From: Acholoe squamosa
Taxonomy: Eukaryota > Annelida > Polychaeta > Phyllodocida > Polynoidae
DNA: 64,000 bases
Assembly (NCBI GenBank): GCA_949317995.1
Contig: OX439047.1
Location: 35,564,950-35,628,949, forward strand
Direction of reading: 5' to 3'
The notes under the pieces were generated by a model that was not told the DNA's origin, ran no database searches, and worked only from the letters and a program-made list of their open reading frames with translations. Each line of letters begins with the position of its first letter. The first letter of the stretch is position 1. This document shows, piece by piece, positions 9,901-20,670 of this stretch. A program made the translations under genes and the position numbers.

Positions 9901-12900
9901 AGCCCTTTGGCAGATTAGCAGTGTATGAAATTAAGATTCAGTAAAACATCTCTGTAGGCTGTGTTTCGGAATTGGTTGTTCTGAATGTGCTATAGTTAAT
10001 ATGTAAAGCTAGGGGGGTTATGGTACATTTGGTTAGGGGGGTTATGGTACATTTGGTTCATATTTTCTGTATTTGAAGAGGATATTCACTGTTTGAAATC
10101 TCTATAAATCTCTATGCAGAGGTCAATGCTAAAGTTTGTGTATGCAGTCTACAGAGGGGATGGGGTGACTGGCGGGGGAGAAGGTTGTGCCTCTTTGCAG
10201 CCCCTGCAAAGGTTATACAGTGTATTGGTCACAACCGCCAATCATGACAGGCCCGTAACTAGGGGGGGTTCGTCGGTTCGAACGAACCCCCCCCCCCCCA
10301 GGCCCCTGATAGGCCAAAAAAAAGTCCCACCCTAGCTAGCCCAAAAGTGGACATGATTAGCTACATGTCAGTTTTTGCGGCTTGTAAATCGGACAATTAT
10401 TAAAGTTTTTAGAGAGTAAACCTTAAAACTAGGACATTTTGCCTCATATGACCCATTACCTTACAGATTTGTATACAAATTAAGTTAATATTTGCTGTTT
10501 ATTATATGAAATTTTTGGCGGGTTCTACCTTTTAACTGATCGAGTTCCACCTTATCGAAAATCGAACCACCCCACGACAAGGGCTAGTTACGGGCCTGCA
10601 TGAGTAGACTTCAGGGTTCCCACAGGTCAGGGAAAATAAAGTGGTCAGGAAAAATCAGGGAAAGTCAGGGAATTTTACAAAATCATTCACTGAGTCAGGG
10701 AAAATCTGCCAAAATGCATAACTTATTTGTGATTTTATACAAGTCTCCCCTCAGGGCATTCAAATATAATTTCCAAATATAGCAGTTTTCTTTCTGAAAG
10801 TAAGTTTTTGATTAACTATTGATAACTTATAGGAAAATTGGTATACATTTATTGGTAAATGTTGGTATTTCATATTCTGCTGCACTCTAATTTGGTCAGG
10901 GAAAATGATTATTTTGGGTCAGGGAATTTCAATCTGCGATTTTTGAGGGAACCATGGACTAGTGCTGCCATGTAATGGGTGTGCCCAATGCCTCTTTGAT
11001 TGAATCTGTTAAACCAATTTTCTATCATTCTATCACCAACTAAAACTCAACACAAGATTACAAGTCGCTGCGCCATGTCTCACAGGACTATTCTCTACCA
11101 TGATATTGAAATCTACAACACTATGGTTTTATTGTATTTAAATACATAATTAAAATTGTATTTTTATTTTCAGCTTTATTCTACCTTGCACACAAACTTG
11201 TTGACCTATACCCAACTAAAGCGGTATGTATTAGATCGTTTTGAATAGTTCTAGCCATTATGATTTTTATTTTGAATGGATACTTCAACATGTTAACAAA
11301 TAGGCTACTGTTTCTCATCTTGAGTAGGAGTGGACAATTGTCTAATTGCATCTTGGTGACTTCATGTTACTCATTTATCTCTTAAAAAATAAATCTGTGA
11401 TTTTAATTCATACAGGTAGCATGGTTTGCCGTGGGTTGTTACTATTTCCTTGTCGGGAAGAACGATCCTGCCAGGAGATATTTAAGGTAGGTACCTTAAA
11501 ATCCTGTTGATAAGCTGCACCTACCGGGTATGTATAAACCACATTCCCAAATTTATGAAAAGGTATAAGCTGAACAAGAGTCTTGAAAATTTTGTACAGT
11601 TTAATACCATGAAATAGACGATTATAGTGTTAAAATCGTGCCTATTAGCTGTACCCCTTACTTGATGCTATGAACAATTTGAGTTCGTCTATTCTAAAGT
11701 ACCTTTTCATGTAGGCACCATGGCATTATAGGACATGGTGACATAATGAATATATATCAAAGCTAGAATATTATCTCAGAGACAATAGATTAAATTCTAT
11801 ATTGCATTGATTATAGTAAAGCCACAACGTTAGACCGGGTGTATGGCCCAGCATGGCTAGCTTTTGGACATTCGTTTGCTGTAGAGAATGAACATGACCA
11901 AGCCATGGCTGCCTACTTCACCGCATCACAGCTTATGAAAGGGTAAGTGTATATGATATAATATCATCTATGTAATTTGAAAGAGTGCTAAATGCAGTTG
12001 ACAGATTTATGGAGAACCTAGTCTCCCTCACTGATTGTCCTTATTGCAGTAGGGGACCTCAATCACAGAATTGTTGCTGCAGTGTTATTTGTATGCTTGA
12101 AGTGTCCCCCATACGTTCTGCAGCTTTATATCTCCCAGCATCCTTTGCTGCCTTGAAACAATATTTTTGGAGATAATAAGTTTGTGAGCTGTAGGACAAA
12201 TGTAACAATTTGATTTATTCATATTTCACGCCATATTTTTTAAGACAAGAGCTTTAACCCGTCAGCCCTTCAGAACTACCTTGATTCAAAAGGCAAATTA
12301 TCATCAAGTCACTTTGCTCTACATAATGTCATTGGTAGATATAATATGGTTCTGTCTTGTATTGAATAGGTGCCACTTACCAGTGTTATACATTGGATTG
12401 GAGTATGGTCTAACAAACAACACACGTCTAGCAGAGCGCTTCTTCAGTCAGGCCCTGAGCCTCGCCCCGGATGACCCTTTTGTCCTTCACGAAATGGGAG
12501 TAATTGCTTTCCAAAATACAGAGTAAGTCACTTGATTGAAAGTAGTCAAGGTTTTTCTGGATTTCAAGTTGTTTTTTAAGATCCCCAAAACTGGTAATTA
12601 TCTACAAGGAAGCTACCGGTATGTTCGCATCTCTCCCTGCCAAAAAGACCCACGAAAAAACATAGTTTTTAGCCCCTTACACCATGCCATTTAACATATC
12701 CCATGTAGTGATACTATCAGCGTCATTTATTTCAATTCTGATTACAGCTATGTCCAGGCAGAGAAGTACTTCCGTGTGGCATTAGAAAAGGTGCAGGTTA
12801 TCAGTCGCGAGGTGATGGCCGAGAAATGGGAACCGCTTCTTAATAATCTTGGACACACCTGTAGAAAACTGAAGTGAGTATTCTTATCGACTAAAATGAA

Positions 12901-15488
12901 TTATCTTTACCCTTTTGCTTACAAATGGGAAGAAACAATATCCAAATTGTTTCGTGTATTGATACACATGTTTCTACATTGCTCTATTGTGACACCCAGT
13001 AATTAACCTCAGTACTGCTTATGTTATATACATGTTCAACACAGGGCCACCTGGTGGTTCCACCTTGTACTACTTATGCGCATACTTGCTTGCTTGTTTA
13101 CATTATTGCTTTGTGTGCTAACCTGAAAAGTTCGCTTGCTTTGCTTGGTTTGGGAACTCAAAAGGAATAAACATTTCTATCTTTTACAGAAAATATGATG
13201 AGGCACTTGAATACCACCGACAGTCGCTGATCCTATGTCCACAGAACCCTGCGACACTGTCTGCCATAGGGTACGTCTACCTCCTCACGGCACGCTCCGC
13301 TGAGGCTGTTGACTACTTCCACAAGGCACTAGGCTTACGTCGGGATGACACCTTCTCTACGACCATGTTGGGTAATGCCATAGAGCAGCTCATGAGTGAG
13401 ATGTCGCCATGTGATGGTGAGTAGCTTTAGGCCTATTGTGTTACATAACCCTATGTAAATGTATATGCTGTGGCTTATAGCGTAATTGCTCATTAGCGCG
13501 GCGACTAGTTAGTACTATTCGTGAGATGAGTAGACTAGTGTATGGTTCACAGTCGCCACGGTGTAAGGGATAGGGAGGCCTTGCAATCTATTTTTGTTTG
13601 TGGCTCCTCTGCTATGGACTATTCCTGCTCACTATTCTAATGTAATAACAACAGTGTGTGTACTTTACTTATCAGTGAAGGAATTTTCAGAATATATCTC
13701 ATACTTTTGATTTTATTCGCAGATAAGACATTTCATCATTTGGAGCCCTATGGCAGATTAGCATTAGAGCATTTTAAGATTCAGAAATGCATCCCTGTAG
13801 CCTTTGTTTTAGAATTGTTCGTTTTGAAACTACTATATATATGTAGTACAGGTTTTATCTCAGTGGGTTATGGTACAATTGGATCATATTTTCTGTATTT
13901 GAACAAAGTATTCACTGTCAAAGTTCTCTATGGAGAAATCAGTGCTAAAGTGTGTGTTGCCATATGTGCATTTTTGTAAATCAGAGGAGGTTGAAGTGTA
14001 AGGCCACCTTGTGGAACTGCTACATTCTTTTCTGTGTAAAATTTTTAGTTTACATTGAAATAATGCTATCTCAGAATATGTATCTACTATTGGTGATGAA
14101 AGATTAATTTGATTACTCCTTTCATTATATAAACGATTTTGTGGAACACTGAAAACATGCATGTACACCGAGGTACTTACACTGTGCTCCCCCTCTACAG
14201 AGAGGTGGAGTGATCTGGCCGGTTTGCTGACCACTGGCCCGTGACGAGGTACAGACTATTACAAGTGATTGGCAGTTGGGTGTGTGTGTGGGGGGGGGGG
14301 GGGGCAGGCAGAGCAGGCTCCTGGCAATCTGAGACAGTGTACACTCATAATGACACACCTGTTGACTATGGCATTGAACATTGAATAAGACAGGTCCCTG
14401 TGGCAGCTGAGTGAGGTGCATGCAGAATGGACAGTCTACAGACTATTAGTACTTACCGTAATCTCCCGCGTAGAAGACGCACTGCGCGTATAAGACGCAC
14501 CCCAAACTTAGCACATGCATTTTCGTGTATAAGACGCACACTTTAAGGATGATTTTTGTCAATCCAATATATTTCTATAGTAAAATTACCCCTCATATAA
14601 GACGCACCCCCAATTTCAGTACATCCTATAAGACCTCCCAGCATTTTGTTTGGCGTAGAGGACGCGTCTTATACGCGGGAGTTTACGGTAGCTGCAGTGG
14701 GTAGTTCAGGTTGAATTTGTGCTATATACTACCAAAAGCCCAGATGATAATATGTCCTATCTGTTTCACCAACTGAAACTAGACACAAGATTACAAGTCG
14801 CCGCGCCATGTCTCACAGGACTATTCTCTACTATTGTATTAAAATCTACAACACTATGGTTTTATTTAAACGCATCAATTGGGTCTCAAATAAGCGCAGG
14901 TCTCAAAAAATCATTAAAATTTAATGAGTCTCAAATGAAGGCAGTTCCAGCATAAGTGCAGGGGCAAACAGGTTCTTTAAATTTAAAAGCCCAGGTGTGC
15001 TTAAACAGGCAATTACAGTAGATAATTTCGTAGGGTAACTGCGGCTTATGGGGTCACCAGGAAGTCTGGGTGCAGCTTACACACTGACATATTTTGTACC
15101 ATATTAGAATATTACACCTAGTGTAAGGAGCAAACATTCCCTCTAACCAATATGATTATTTGAATTAAGAATATAAAAATGTAATCAGATAATCCCATGA
15201 TGATAACCCCAATTGATTGCATGATTCTCCATTGTGTCTACAGGTGTCCCAGACCTTCTACCACCCTACACCTATGCAGGCAAGTTGGATATCTCCGGAC
15301 GCCGTCCAAGTAGTGCAGGAGAAGATGATTCGTTGACCAGCCCAACAAACCCCGGAGACCTCCAAACCCCGCCGCCACCCCCACGTCTCGCCGCCCCCCT
15401 CACTGCCACTGACACCCCAACCGGAGATGACAGCTCATTGCTAGACAGCTCTAGTATGGCAATAGACACTGATATGGAGGATGCATGA
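6918..15488 (+). CDS. CDC16: CDC16/APC6, anaphase-promoting complex TPR subunit, 3' twelve exons (partial)
   Basis: Exons: 6918-7043, 7314-7473, 8553-8647, 8867-9000, 9231-9310, 11174-11223, 11416-11486, 11817-11942, 12370-12522, 12748-12873, 13190-13416 and 15244-15488 (stop). All introns are GT-AG and every phase joins, giving 530 residues. The protein closely follows animal CDC16, with diagnostic stretches such as VVGLAERHYYNCDF, FYLAHKLVDLYP, LYIGLEYGLTNN, ERFFSQAL, KWEPLLNNLGH and ALGLRRDDTFS. These build the TPR superhelix of APC6, a scaffold subunit of the APC/C ubiquitin ligase that targets cyclins and securin in mitosis. About 105 N-terminal residues are missing; their exons must lie left of the window because bases 1-6917 hold only the retroelement. 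The C-terminal tail from 15244 is Pro/Ser/Thr-rich and acidic and is not conserved. The family assignment is very secure; the first exon's 5' boundary is inferred. Confidence 0.96.
8089..8389. mobile_element. MITE with CAGGGTTCCCAC termini in a CDC16 intron
   Basis: A perfect 12-base terminal inverted repeat (CAGGGTTCCCAC / GTGGGAACCCTG) encloses 301 bases. The interior repeats GTCATGGAAT-like words on both sides (also TGTCATGGAAA), so most of it can fold on itself. Flanks TCACG and TCAAG may be a diverged target duplication. There is no ORF of its own. Confidence 0.7.
9382..9545 (-). repeat. Diverged inverted copy of the GGCCTAGTGG repeat family
   Basis: The reverse complement resembles the two copies at about 39191-39394 and 41546-41746: ATAGG...AGTAT...GAGGCCTAGTGG...CCGCCATT and the TTATCAGTGCTAA/ATGCTGG region recur. 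The copy is too diverged to set its ends. Confidence 0.45.
9646..10147 (+). repeat. CDC16 intron repeat, copy 1
   Basis: About 500 bases match 13493-13963 in another CDC16 intron, in the same order and orientation. Shared words include GTGGCTCCTCTGCTATGGAC, TTTGATTTTATTC and GACATTTCATCATTTG. It begins with a short hairpin (GTGGCGACT...AGTCGCCAC). A 24-base unit with GGGGGGTTATGGTACATTTGG is duplicated in tandem at about 10012-10060 in this copy only. Confidence 0.75.
10248..10598. mobile_element. MITE with CAGGCCCGTAACTAG termini
   Basis: Terminal inverted repeats CAGGCCCGTAACTAG / CTAGTTACGGGCCTG enclose 351 bases, with a second inverted segment (GGTTCGAACGAACC) just inside. The flanks carry CATGA on both sides (10243-10247 and 10599-10603), a plausible 5-base target duplication. 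It sits inside intron repeat copy 1, between its two homologous blocks. Confidence 0.75.
10613..10955. repeat. GGTTCCC...GGGAACC element with GTCAGGGAAA repeats
   Basis: It starts CAGGGTTCCCACAGG and ends GAGGGAACC, and repeats TCAGGGAAA-like words on both sides. It is a relative of the MITE at 8089-8389 with different internal words (TCAGGGAAA in place of TCATGGAA). Its right terminus is degraded. Confidence 0.6.
11035..11150 (+). repeat. CDC16 intron repeat, copy 1, second block
   Basis: It matches 14769-14870 almost base for base over ACAAGATTACAAGTCGC...GCCATGTCTCACAGGACTAT and ATCTACAACACTATGG. With the block at 9646-10147 it shows that a longer unit was duplicated between two introns and later broken by different MITE insertions. 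Confidence 0.75.
13493..13963 (+). repeat. CDC16 intron repeat, copy 2
   Basis: This is the paralogue of 9646-10147 and lies about 80 bases after an exon. It lacks the tandem GGTTATGG duplication of copy 1. Confidence 0.75.
14456..14688. mobile_element. MITE with CCGTAATCTCCCGCGTA termini, copy 1
   Basis: Terminal inverted repeats (CCGTAATCTCCCGCGTA / TACGCGGGAGTTTACGG) are flanked by TA on both sides, as for Tc1/mariner-type insertions. Inside, TATAAGACGCAC-like words recur four times. A second copy is at 49181-49428. Confidence 0.8.
14758..14870 (+). repeat. CDC16 intron repeat, copy 2, second block
   Basis: This is the paralogue of 11035-11150. Confidence 0.7.
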
Positions 15489-15870
15489 TTGAAATAATAC
15501 AATTTACCCAGTATCTCCATTATGTACATAATGTATTTGGCATGAAAAGAAAATCAGTAAGTTCAACTTAATTTCATGTAATTTAATGAATTATCCCTGT
15601 GTGTGTTGCCCATATATACAGGATTATATTGTGCTTGCTGAGGCTTGTCGCGAATACTCAATGAATATTGCCGTTTGACATGACCCAATTCCTTGTGATT
15701 TGACCTCGTGTTACACTATATGTACAATACATTGTTATGACCTGCCAATATGAGGAGGATACATCACTGATGTAAAATGGTATTTATTACTACCAGTGCG
15801 TAGCTTTCCATAGGCCATTTTATCCACCCGAAACATATATATTAAACATTTCTTTTTTCAAATAGGTTAA

Positions 15871-16085
15871 CCCATTGGAGGCTAGCATCAACTATAGTCG
15901 ACACCATGGTAGGCCTAGCATTGACTATAGTCGACACCACGGTAGGCCTAGCGTCGACTATAGTTGACACCCATTATATAGGATTTGTATAGGAATTGAA
16001 AATAGGCTCGTCCTCTAGGAACTATACTTTTTTCAGGGGCCGTCCCTTTGGCCAGGACAATGATTTTTGCTCTGCCCTCAAAGGG
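15871..16085 (+). mobile_element. TTAA-flanked (piggyBac-like) MITE, copy 1
   Basis: TTAA stands on both sides (15867-15870 and 16086-16089), and the ends read CCCATTGGAGG and CCTCAAAGGG. The left half has three imperfect tandem units of about 32 bases built on the palindrome GTCGACTATAGTCGAC. A second copy in opposite orientation is at 63354-63536 and shares the GTCCTCTAGGAACTATAC segment. Confidence 0.8.
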
Positions 16086-16123
16086 TTAAAGGACACAATG
16101 GAATGTATGGCCTACTTGTGCCC

Positions 16124-16277
16124 AATAAATATGGTTTTGGTATATATGTAAATTGAACGTAGAATATCCTTTGGGAAGGCCATCTCTGATTGTTATTGTC
16201 TTACATACATTATGTGTGTGTATGATTATAGAGATTCAGAGTCTCAATACTATAGTTATTTTGGCAATTCAAATAAA
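16124..16277 (+). terminator. Candidate CDC16 polyadenylation signals
   Basis: AATAAA occurs at 16124-16129 and at 16272-16277; the second is followed about 20 bases later by an A-rich stretch. Confidence 0.4.
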
Positions 16278-16295
16278 GACATATATCATTGCAAA

Positions 16296-17361
16296 AAAAG
16301 TAACTGGAGGAAATGAGAATATGTGGAAAAAGGCAACGCCTTTCTGTCAGTTAAAGTAAAATTTATTAATTGCAGAGTGGATTTAAATAGCTTCCATGCC
16401 ACGGACTTCACAAAGAAAGCAACCTCACACATATAGCGCACCCTGACTTTGAGAGAATCCCACAGGGCGCACTTAGTTTGAGTCTCAAGTACCAACCTTT
16501 GGAAAATAACTTTTATACATGCACATGTATAATAGCGAATAACTTGACACCTGCAAGGTCTTTGACATTACTACATAGCAAGCAAAATGTACATGTCAGT
16601 GATGCCACTTTTCCTGGGTTACCAGGAATTCCTGGTTTTCATTCCAAGATTCCTGTATTTAATTATGTTAAATTTCTGGGAAAATGTGTCCAAAAATCCA
16701 GTTTTCCTGTTTTTTGTCGGCCAGTGAGTGGCATCTCTGACATGTATGTGTCATGCCATTCCTGTCTGTCATGCCAGATGCATGTGTTATAGGCATATGT
16801 ATCAAGGTGGTCATAATTTTTGTGAAGTCTTATTTGTATCATATTATTTCTTGTAAATATGTATTTCTGGATGGAAATAAATACGCAGAATCACAAAAAA
16901 AAACCTTGTGCAAGTTTCATGGCCTCCATAAGGAAAATTATGGATATTTGAAAAAAAAATAGCATAGGAAAATGAATTGCGATTGTGGTATAAACCAGGG
17001 TAACGATGCAAAAATATGGCATGGGCTTCATATTTATGCAATTGCAGCCTTATATCTAACTTATATTATGAGAAAATTGCTTATGAAAAAACCCACCATA
17101 ATATATAGTCCGTAAGAAAAACATTTTTATTTCATGTTGATATGCCTGAGATACTGACAGCCCATAGCTCTAGCACTCGATCGGCCGTATCGCACACCCC
17201 CCGTGCGATAACCCGCGAAAATATCACACGCCGAGGTCACGTGACTACTTAGTGACGTCATAGCTCCAAGATGGCGATGTAAACAATGCGCACGGGGAGT
17301 AATTCTGGTAAATTCTATTGTAATTCAGCTGTTTTAGATCAAAATTACATGAAATAAATGC
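16296..17361. other. Intergenic DNA without a supported gene
   Basis: It is AT-rich with only short random open frames. It contains the small MITE at 16595-16742 and, at about 17180-17215, a small hairpin (TATCGCAC...GTGCGATA) related to the palindrome that follows. Confidence 0.6.
16595..16742. mobile_element. Small MITE with GTCAGTGATGCCACT termini
   Basis: Terminal inverted repeats GTCAGTGATGCCACT / AGTGGCATCTCTGAC differ at one base and are flanked by ACAT/ATGT. The interior repeats TTCCTG-type words. Confidence 0.6.
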
Positions 17362-17510
17362 AAATGAACACTCGTGGGGAGAATCTTTGAGGGTTATCTC
17401 ACTTGCCGATCAGGTGCCGCATCGCACTCCGCCCTGCGGGCGTCGTGCGATACAGCACCTGATCGGCGCGTGAGATAACCCTCAAAAATTCTCCCCACTC
17501 GTGAACATTT
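17362..17510. repeat. Long palindrome (about 65-base arms)
   Basis: The left arm from 17362 (AAATG...CGTGGGGAGAAT...GAGGGTTATCTCAC...CCGATCAGGTGC) is mirrored with few mismatches up to 17510. The loop is about 17 bases around 17425-17441 and itself folds (CGCCCTGCGGGCG). Confidence 0.85.
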
Positions 17511-18719
17511 GCCTATTTTCCATAAGCCATAAGGGACTATACCAACCTAGTGGGATACATTATTGAGAAAATTCCCTATGTTCAGTGCATGGCTCAAGCT
17601 CATGAGTTTGCAACAAATAAAAGTAAAAAAATGGTAAAAAACAAATCTTTCTTTTTTCTTCTATTTTCTCGATTGCAATGGAAAATATGGGTGGAGTCGA
17701 TAAGTTATACGGATTGACTCCTGTATTGATTGTCAGAGGGCACCACTCTCCACCACCTGACTAAGACACCTGAACTAGGTCATAGGTATACATACCTGAG
17801 CAGGCAGGCATGCAGAACAGACTGTTGTTTCCCCATCACATCAATAGGTCTTCAGGAACATGCACAAGAAATTTCATGGTATAGCTACGATTCCTTCTTG
17901 GGAAATTATCATTTTGAAAATACCTTGTAAAATCATAGTTTTTCACCCTTGCCCCTAAAGTTTGAATATTTTCTAATTAAGGGCCTATTGCTAAGCAACC
18001 ATTTGGAAAAGAACAAAATGAATAGCACCATTGGATTCCTTGGCATCGATTAAGGGGGGGGGGGTAGGTAACCTAAAAATTTTCATAGGATGATTTTTAC
18101 CGAAGCTAGAGCCTGCCACATTTTAAATTCTCCTGTACTTCATATGACCCCATATGGCTAACGGGCGCGTAACGGACACTCTTATTAAACATGGTTGTTT
18201 TGTGACATGAGATAAAGACACTTTAAATATGCAGAAAATACATATTTTCAATTCCTAAAGTTGTCTATTTACATCTACAGAAAATTTCCAATCATTCCAT
18301 GGCATTTTCAAGTACCTCTCTACCTGATTCCTATTTCTAAATATCTTTCTTAGAAAAATAGTAGCAGATTATTATTTCATTTATATTTGTAAAGCATTTT
18401 TCTGGAAAAATAGAAAAATACAATACAAATCCTTTGATCATATATTGGGAATGGCAATAATATCTATATCATGGATAAGTATCTGATTTGCAACAACACT
18501 TTTTCCCTTTCTACATGTATTTTCCAAATGAAATATTAGTAGTGCCTTTGTGACATTCTCATATATGGATTCTGTGAGCTTCTCATGAGCTTTACCCACT
18601 CTTTAGGGTGCACTACATAAAACCTGGTACCCATCCAGGGTGGGCATATCTCAAAGCACTGGAGCAAACATACAAATTGTTGTAGCAATGGGTGTTCAAT
18701 GGGATTGGTAGGAAAATTG
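17511..18719. other. Intergenic DNA without a supported gene
   Basis: The stretch is AT-rich with a G10 run at about 18053-18063. No exon, repeat pair or conserved motif was recognised. Confidence 0.55.
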
Positions 18720-18869
18720 CTGTGAGAAAACTTTCAGCTTCTACTTGTCAAAATTGGTGCCTCCCTCCCTGATGTCCTCCTGTCCGGCGTTACTGGGTGC
18801 CGTATAGCTCCGGTACGGGGTGACCCTCCTCCTGCAGGTAAGTCCGTCTCTGCCTCCACTGGTACCACC

Positions 18870-20654
18870 TTACACCTGGTAATCACTAGCACCCTCCACA
18901 TCCTCCAGAGCAGCCTCCAAGTCCGTTGCTTTCCCCACCTCCTTTGGAATCCCCTCCGGGATCATCACTGTAGCCGCTGCTCCTTCCCCCTCCTGCTCCA
19001 GGATGGCCACTTGCATAACAAACTCCCCCTGGGTGACTGCACTACAAGTCCAGTGTCTCTGGCTATTACTGTCTTTTTTTACTGGTGAGGCGGCTGGTGT
19101 TAGTACCTGTCTCCGCTCCTGCTCTTTTGAAGATACCCCTGCTGTCTGTTCTTTCTTCTGTACCATGCTCGGCTCCTTCTCCTTCTCTGCCTTCTCCTTT
19201 GCTTTGTGATCTTCCCCGCGTTCTGTTTCCTCCTTCTGGCGCTCCTTTTCTGCCTTCTCCTTCTCCTCTCTCTCCTTCTCTGCCTTCTCTTTCTCCAAGT
19301 GCTCTCTCTCTACCCTCTCCTTCTCCTGTCTCTCCTTCTCCACCTCCTCCTTCTCCAGGCGCTCTTTCTCTAGACGCTCTTTCTCCGCCTCCTCTTTCTC
19401 CTGTCTCTCCTTCTCCGCCTTCTCCTTCTCCGCCTTCTCCTTCTCTGCCCACAGTCAGGCTCCGGGCAGATGTATCCCTTCACCTCTTTATTGTGTTTCT
19501 TCATGTGTCTTTCCCGGTTGCCCTTCTTCGAGAACCACCATTGGCCCTCTCCGCACTCCCGGCATATATCGCAGCGGTGCAGGGGCAAACTCCCCGGCCC
19601 TGCTTCCAAAGGTACGTCCTCCTTCTCAGTCATAGGCATGCTGCTGGTTCTCTGAGGCTCTTGGCGGTGGCTGAGACTCCGTGGCTCCCGGCGGCTAGGC
19701 GACTGATGTTCGGAGCAACTCCGTTTCCCGTTATATAGCCGGGCTCCGACCGAGGTGTGGGAGCACTCAGCACTCGGATTCGGAGCGTGAGACCGTCGCT
19801 CCCCCCGTATTCCTTTCCCACGCTCCGAGCCAGTCTTCTGGCGGTGTTTATCTAGGTGCGACTCCCTGAATGAGTGGTTCCCATGCTCTGCCGCCGTCTC
19901 ATAACTCGTCCTTCCCCCCACCCTCAGTTTCTTATTCCTAGAGTGGTCCCCTTCCCGGCTCCGGGAGCATGCCGTTCTCTGTCTCCTCTCTGCAGATGAG
20001 TGACTCCCTTTTCGGCCTCCCCTTTGCTGGTAGAGTCTGGCTGAGCGTTCCTAATAGACTCCTGCCGTTCTCCTCCTGTCTCCCTCCGGCCAGCTTCCTC
20101 CGCCCGACGCACCACCAGTCACCTGTCTCTGTCGCCAGTGCCCATGGTTCTCAGCACCTCTCACATGGCGGCTTCTTTTATACCTTCAGAGACGGGCGTC
20201 CCTCCTCCTGATTGGTCCCCGCTGTCTCCTTGGCTCCCTTTCCCCCTTGGGTACTGGCGGCCCAGCTGGCTGGGCCGTTGCTAGGGCCTGTGCCCCGGCA
20301 CCTCCCGCCACGCCGCCATCTTGGTCCCAGGCCCATAAGCTCCGCTTCCCTAGCCTCATTTATATCATTATCCTTGTATGCTTGCATTACCATGTCTCCT
20401 ATCCTCCAGAAAGCGGCCCACTGCCCCCTCCACCTCGTGACAATCTCCTGTCTCTCAGGGTCTTGCTGCCTCATTTGCCTCCTCTCCTCCCGGCGTGCGT
20501 TTCTCCCCAGCCGTGCCGACCCCCTTTCCACTATCTCGTTCTCCGTTCTGAGTTGCCACATTCCCCTCAGAATCCGGGGAAGACTGCTGGGACCAATCCC
20601 TGTTTTTAGACAGGGGTGATTCCGAGTCTCGAGAGATGGAAGATTCATCCTCAA
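18870..20654 (-). pseudogene. Gypsy 3' ORF: zinc finger plus Lys/Glu-rich coiled coil (broken)
   Basis: Downstream of integrase three protein-like stretches follow each other in different frames. The first (20654-20178, 158 residues) is Arg/Glu-rich. The second (19921-about 19440) contains a C2H2-type finger (CRECG...ERHMKKH) and the start of another (YICPEPDCG). The third (about 19445-18870) is a long Lys/Glu/Arg helix with KEKAEKE-type repeats and ends in a hydrophobic, acidic tail. Stop codons and a shift at the GGA/GAA-rich repeat break them. They could be one former DNA/RNA-binding protein with a coiled coil; this is inference. Gypsy elements usually have only env or nothing here, so the ORF is unusual. 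Confidence 0.5.
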
Positions 20655-20670
20655 TGGGCCTCCATGGCAG

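Larger units (their letters stand above)
15489..16295 (+). other. Probable CDC16 3' UTR
   Basis: Two AATAAA signals follow the CDC16 stop, at 16124-16129 and 16272-16277. The UTR would then contain the whole MITE at 15871-16085. Which signal is used cannot be told from sequence. Confidence 0.5.

Noticed and set aside
19066..19738. Long Ser/Pro/Leu and Gly/Glu frames on both strands
   Set aside because: They are shadows of the Lys/Glu-repeat coding stretch of the gypsy 3' ORF in other frames.
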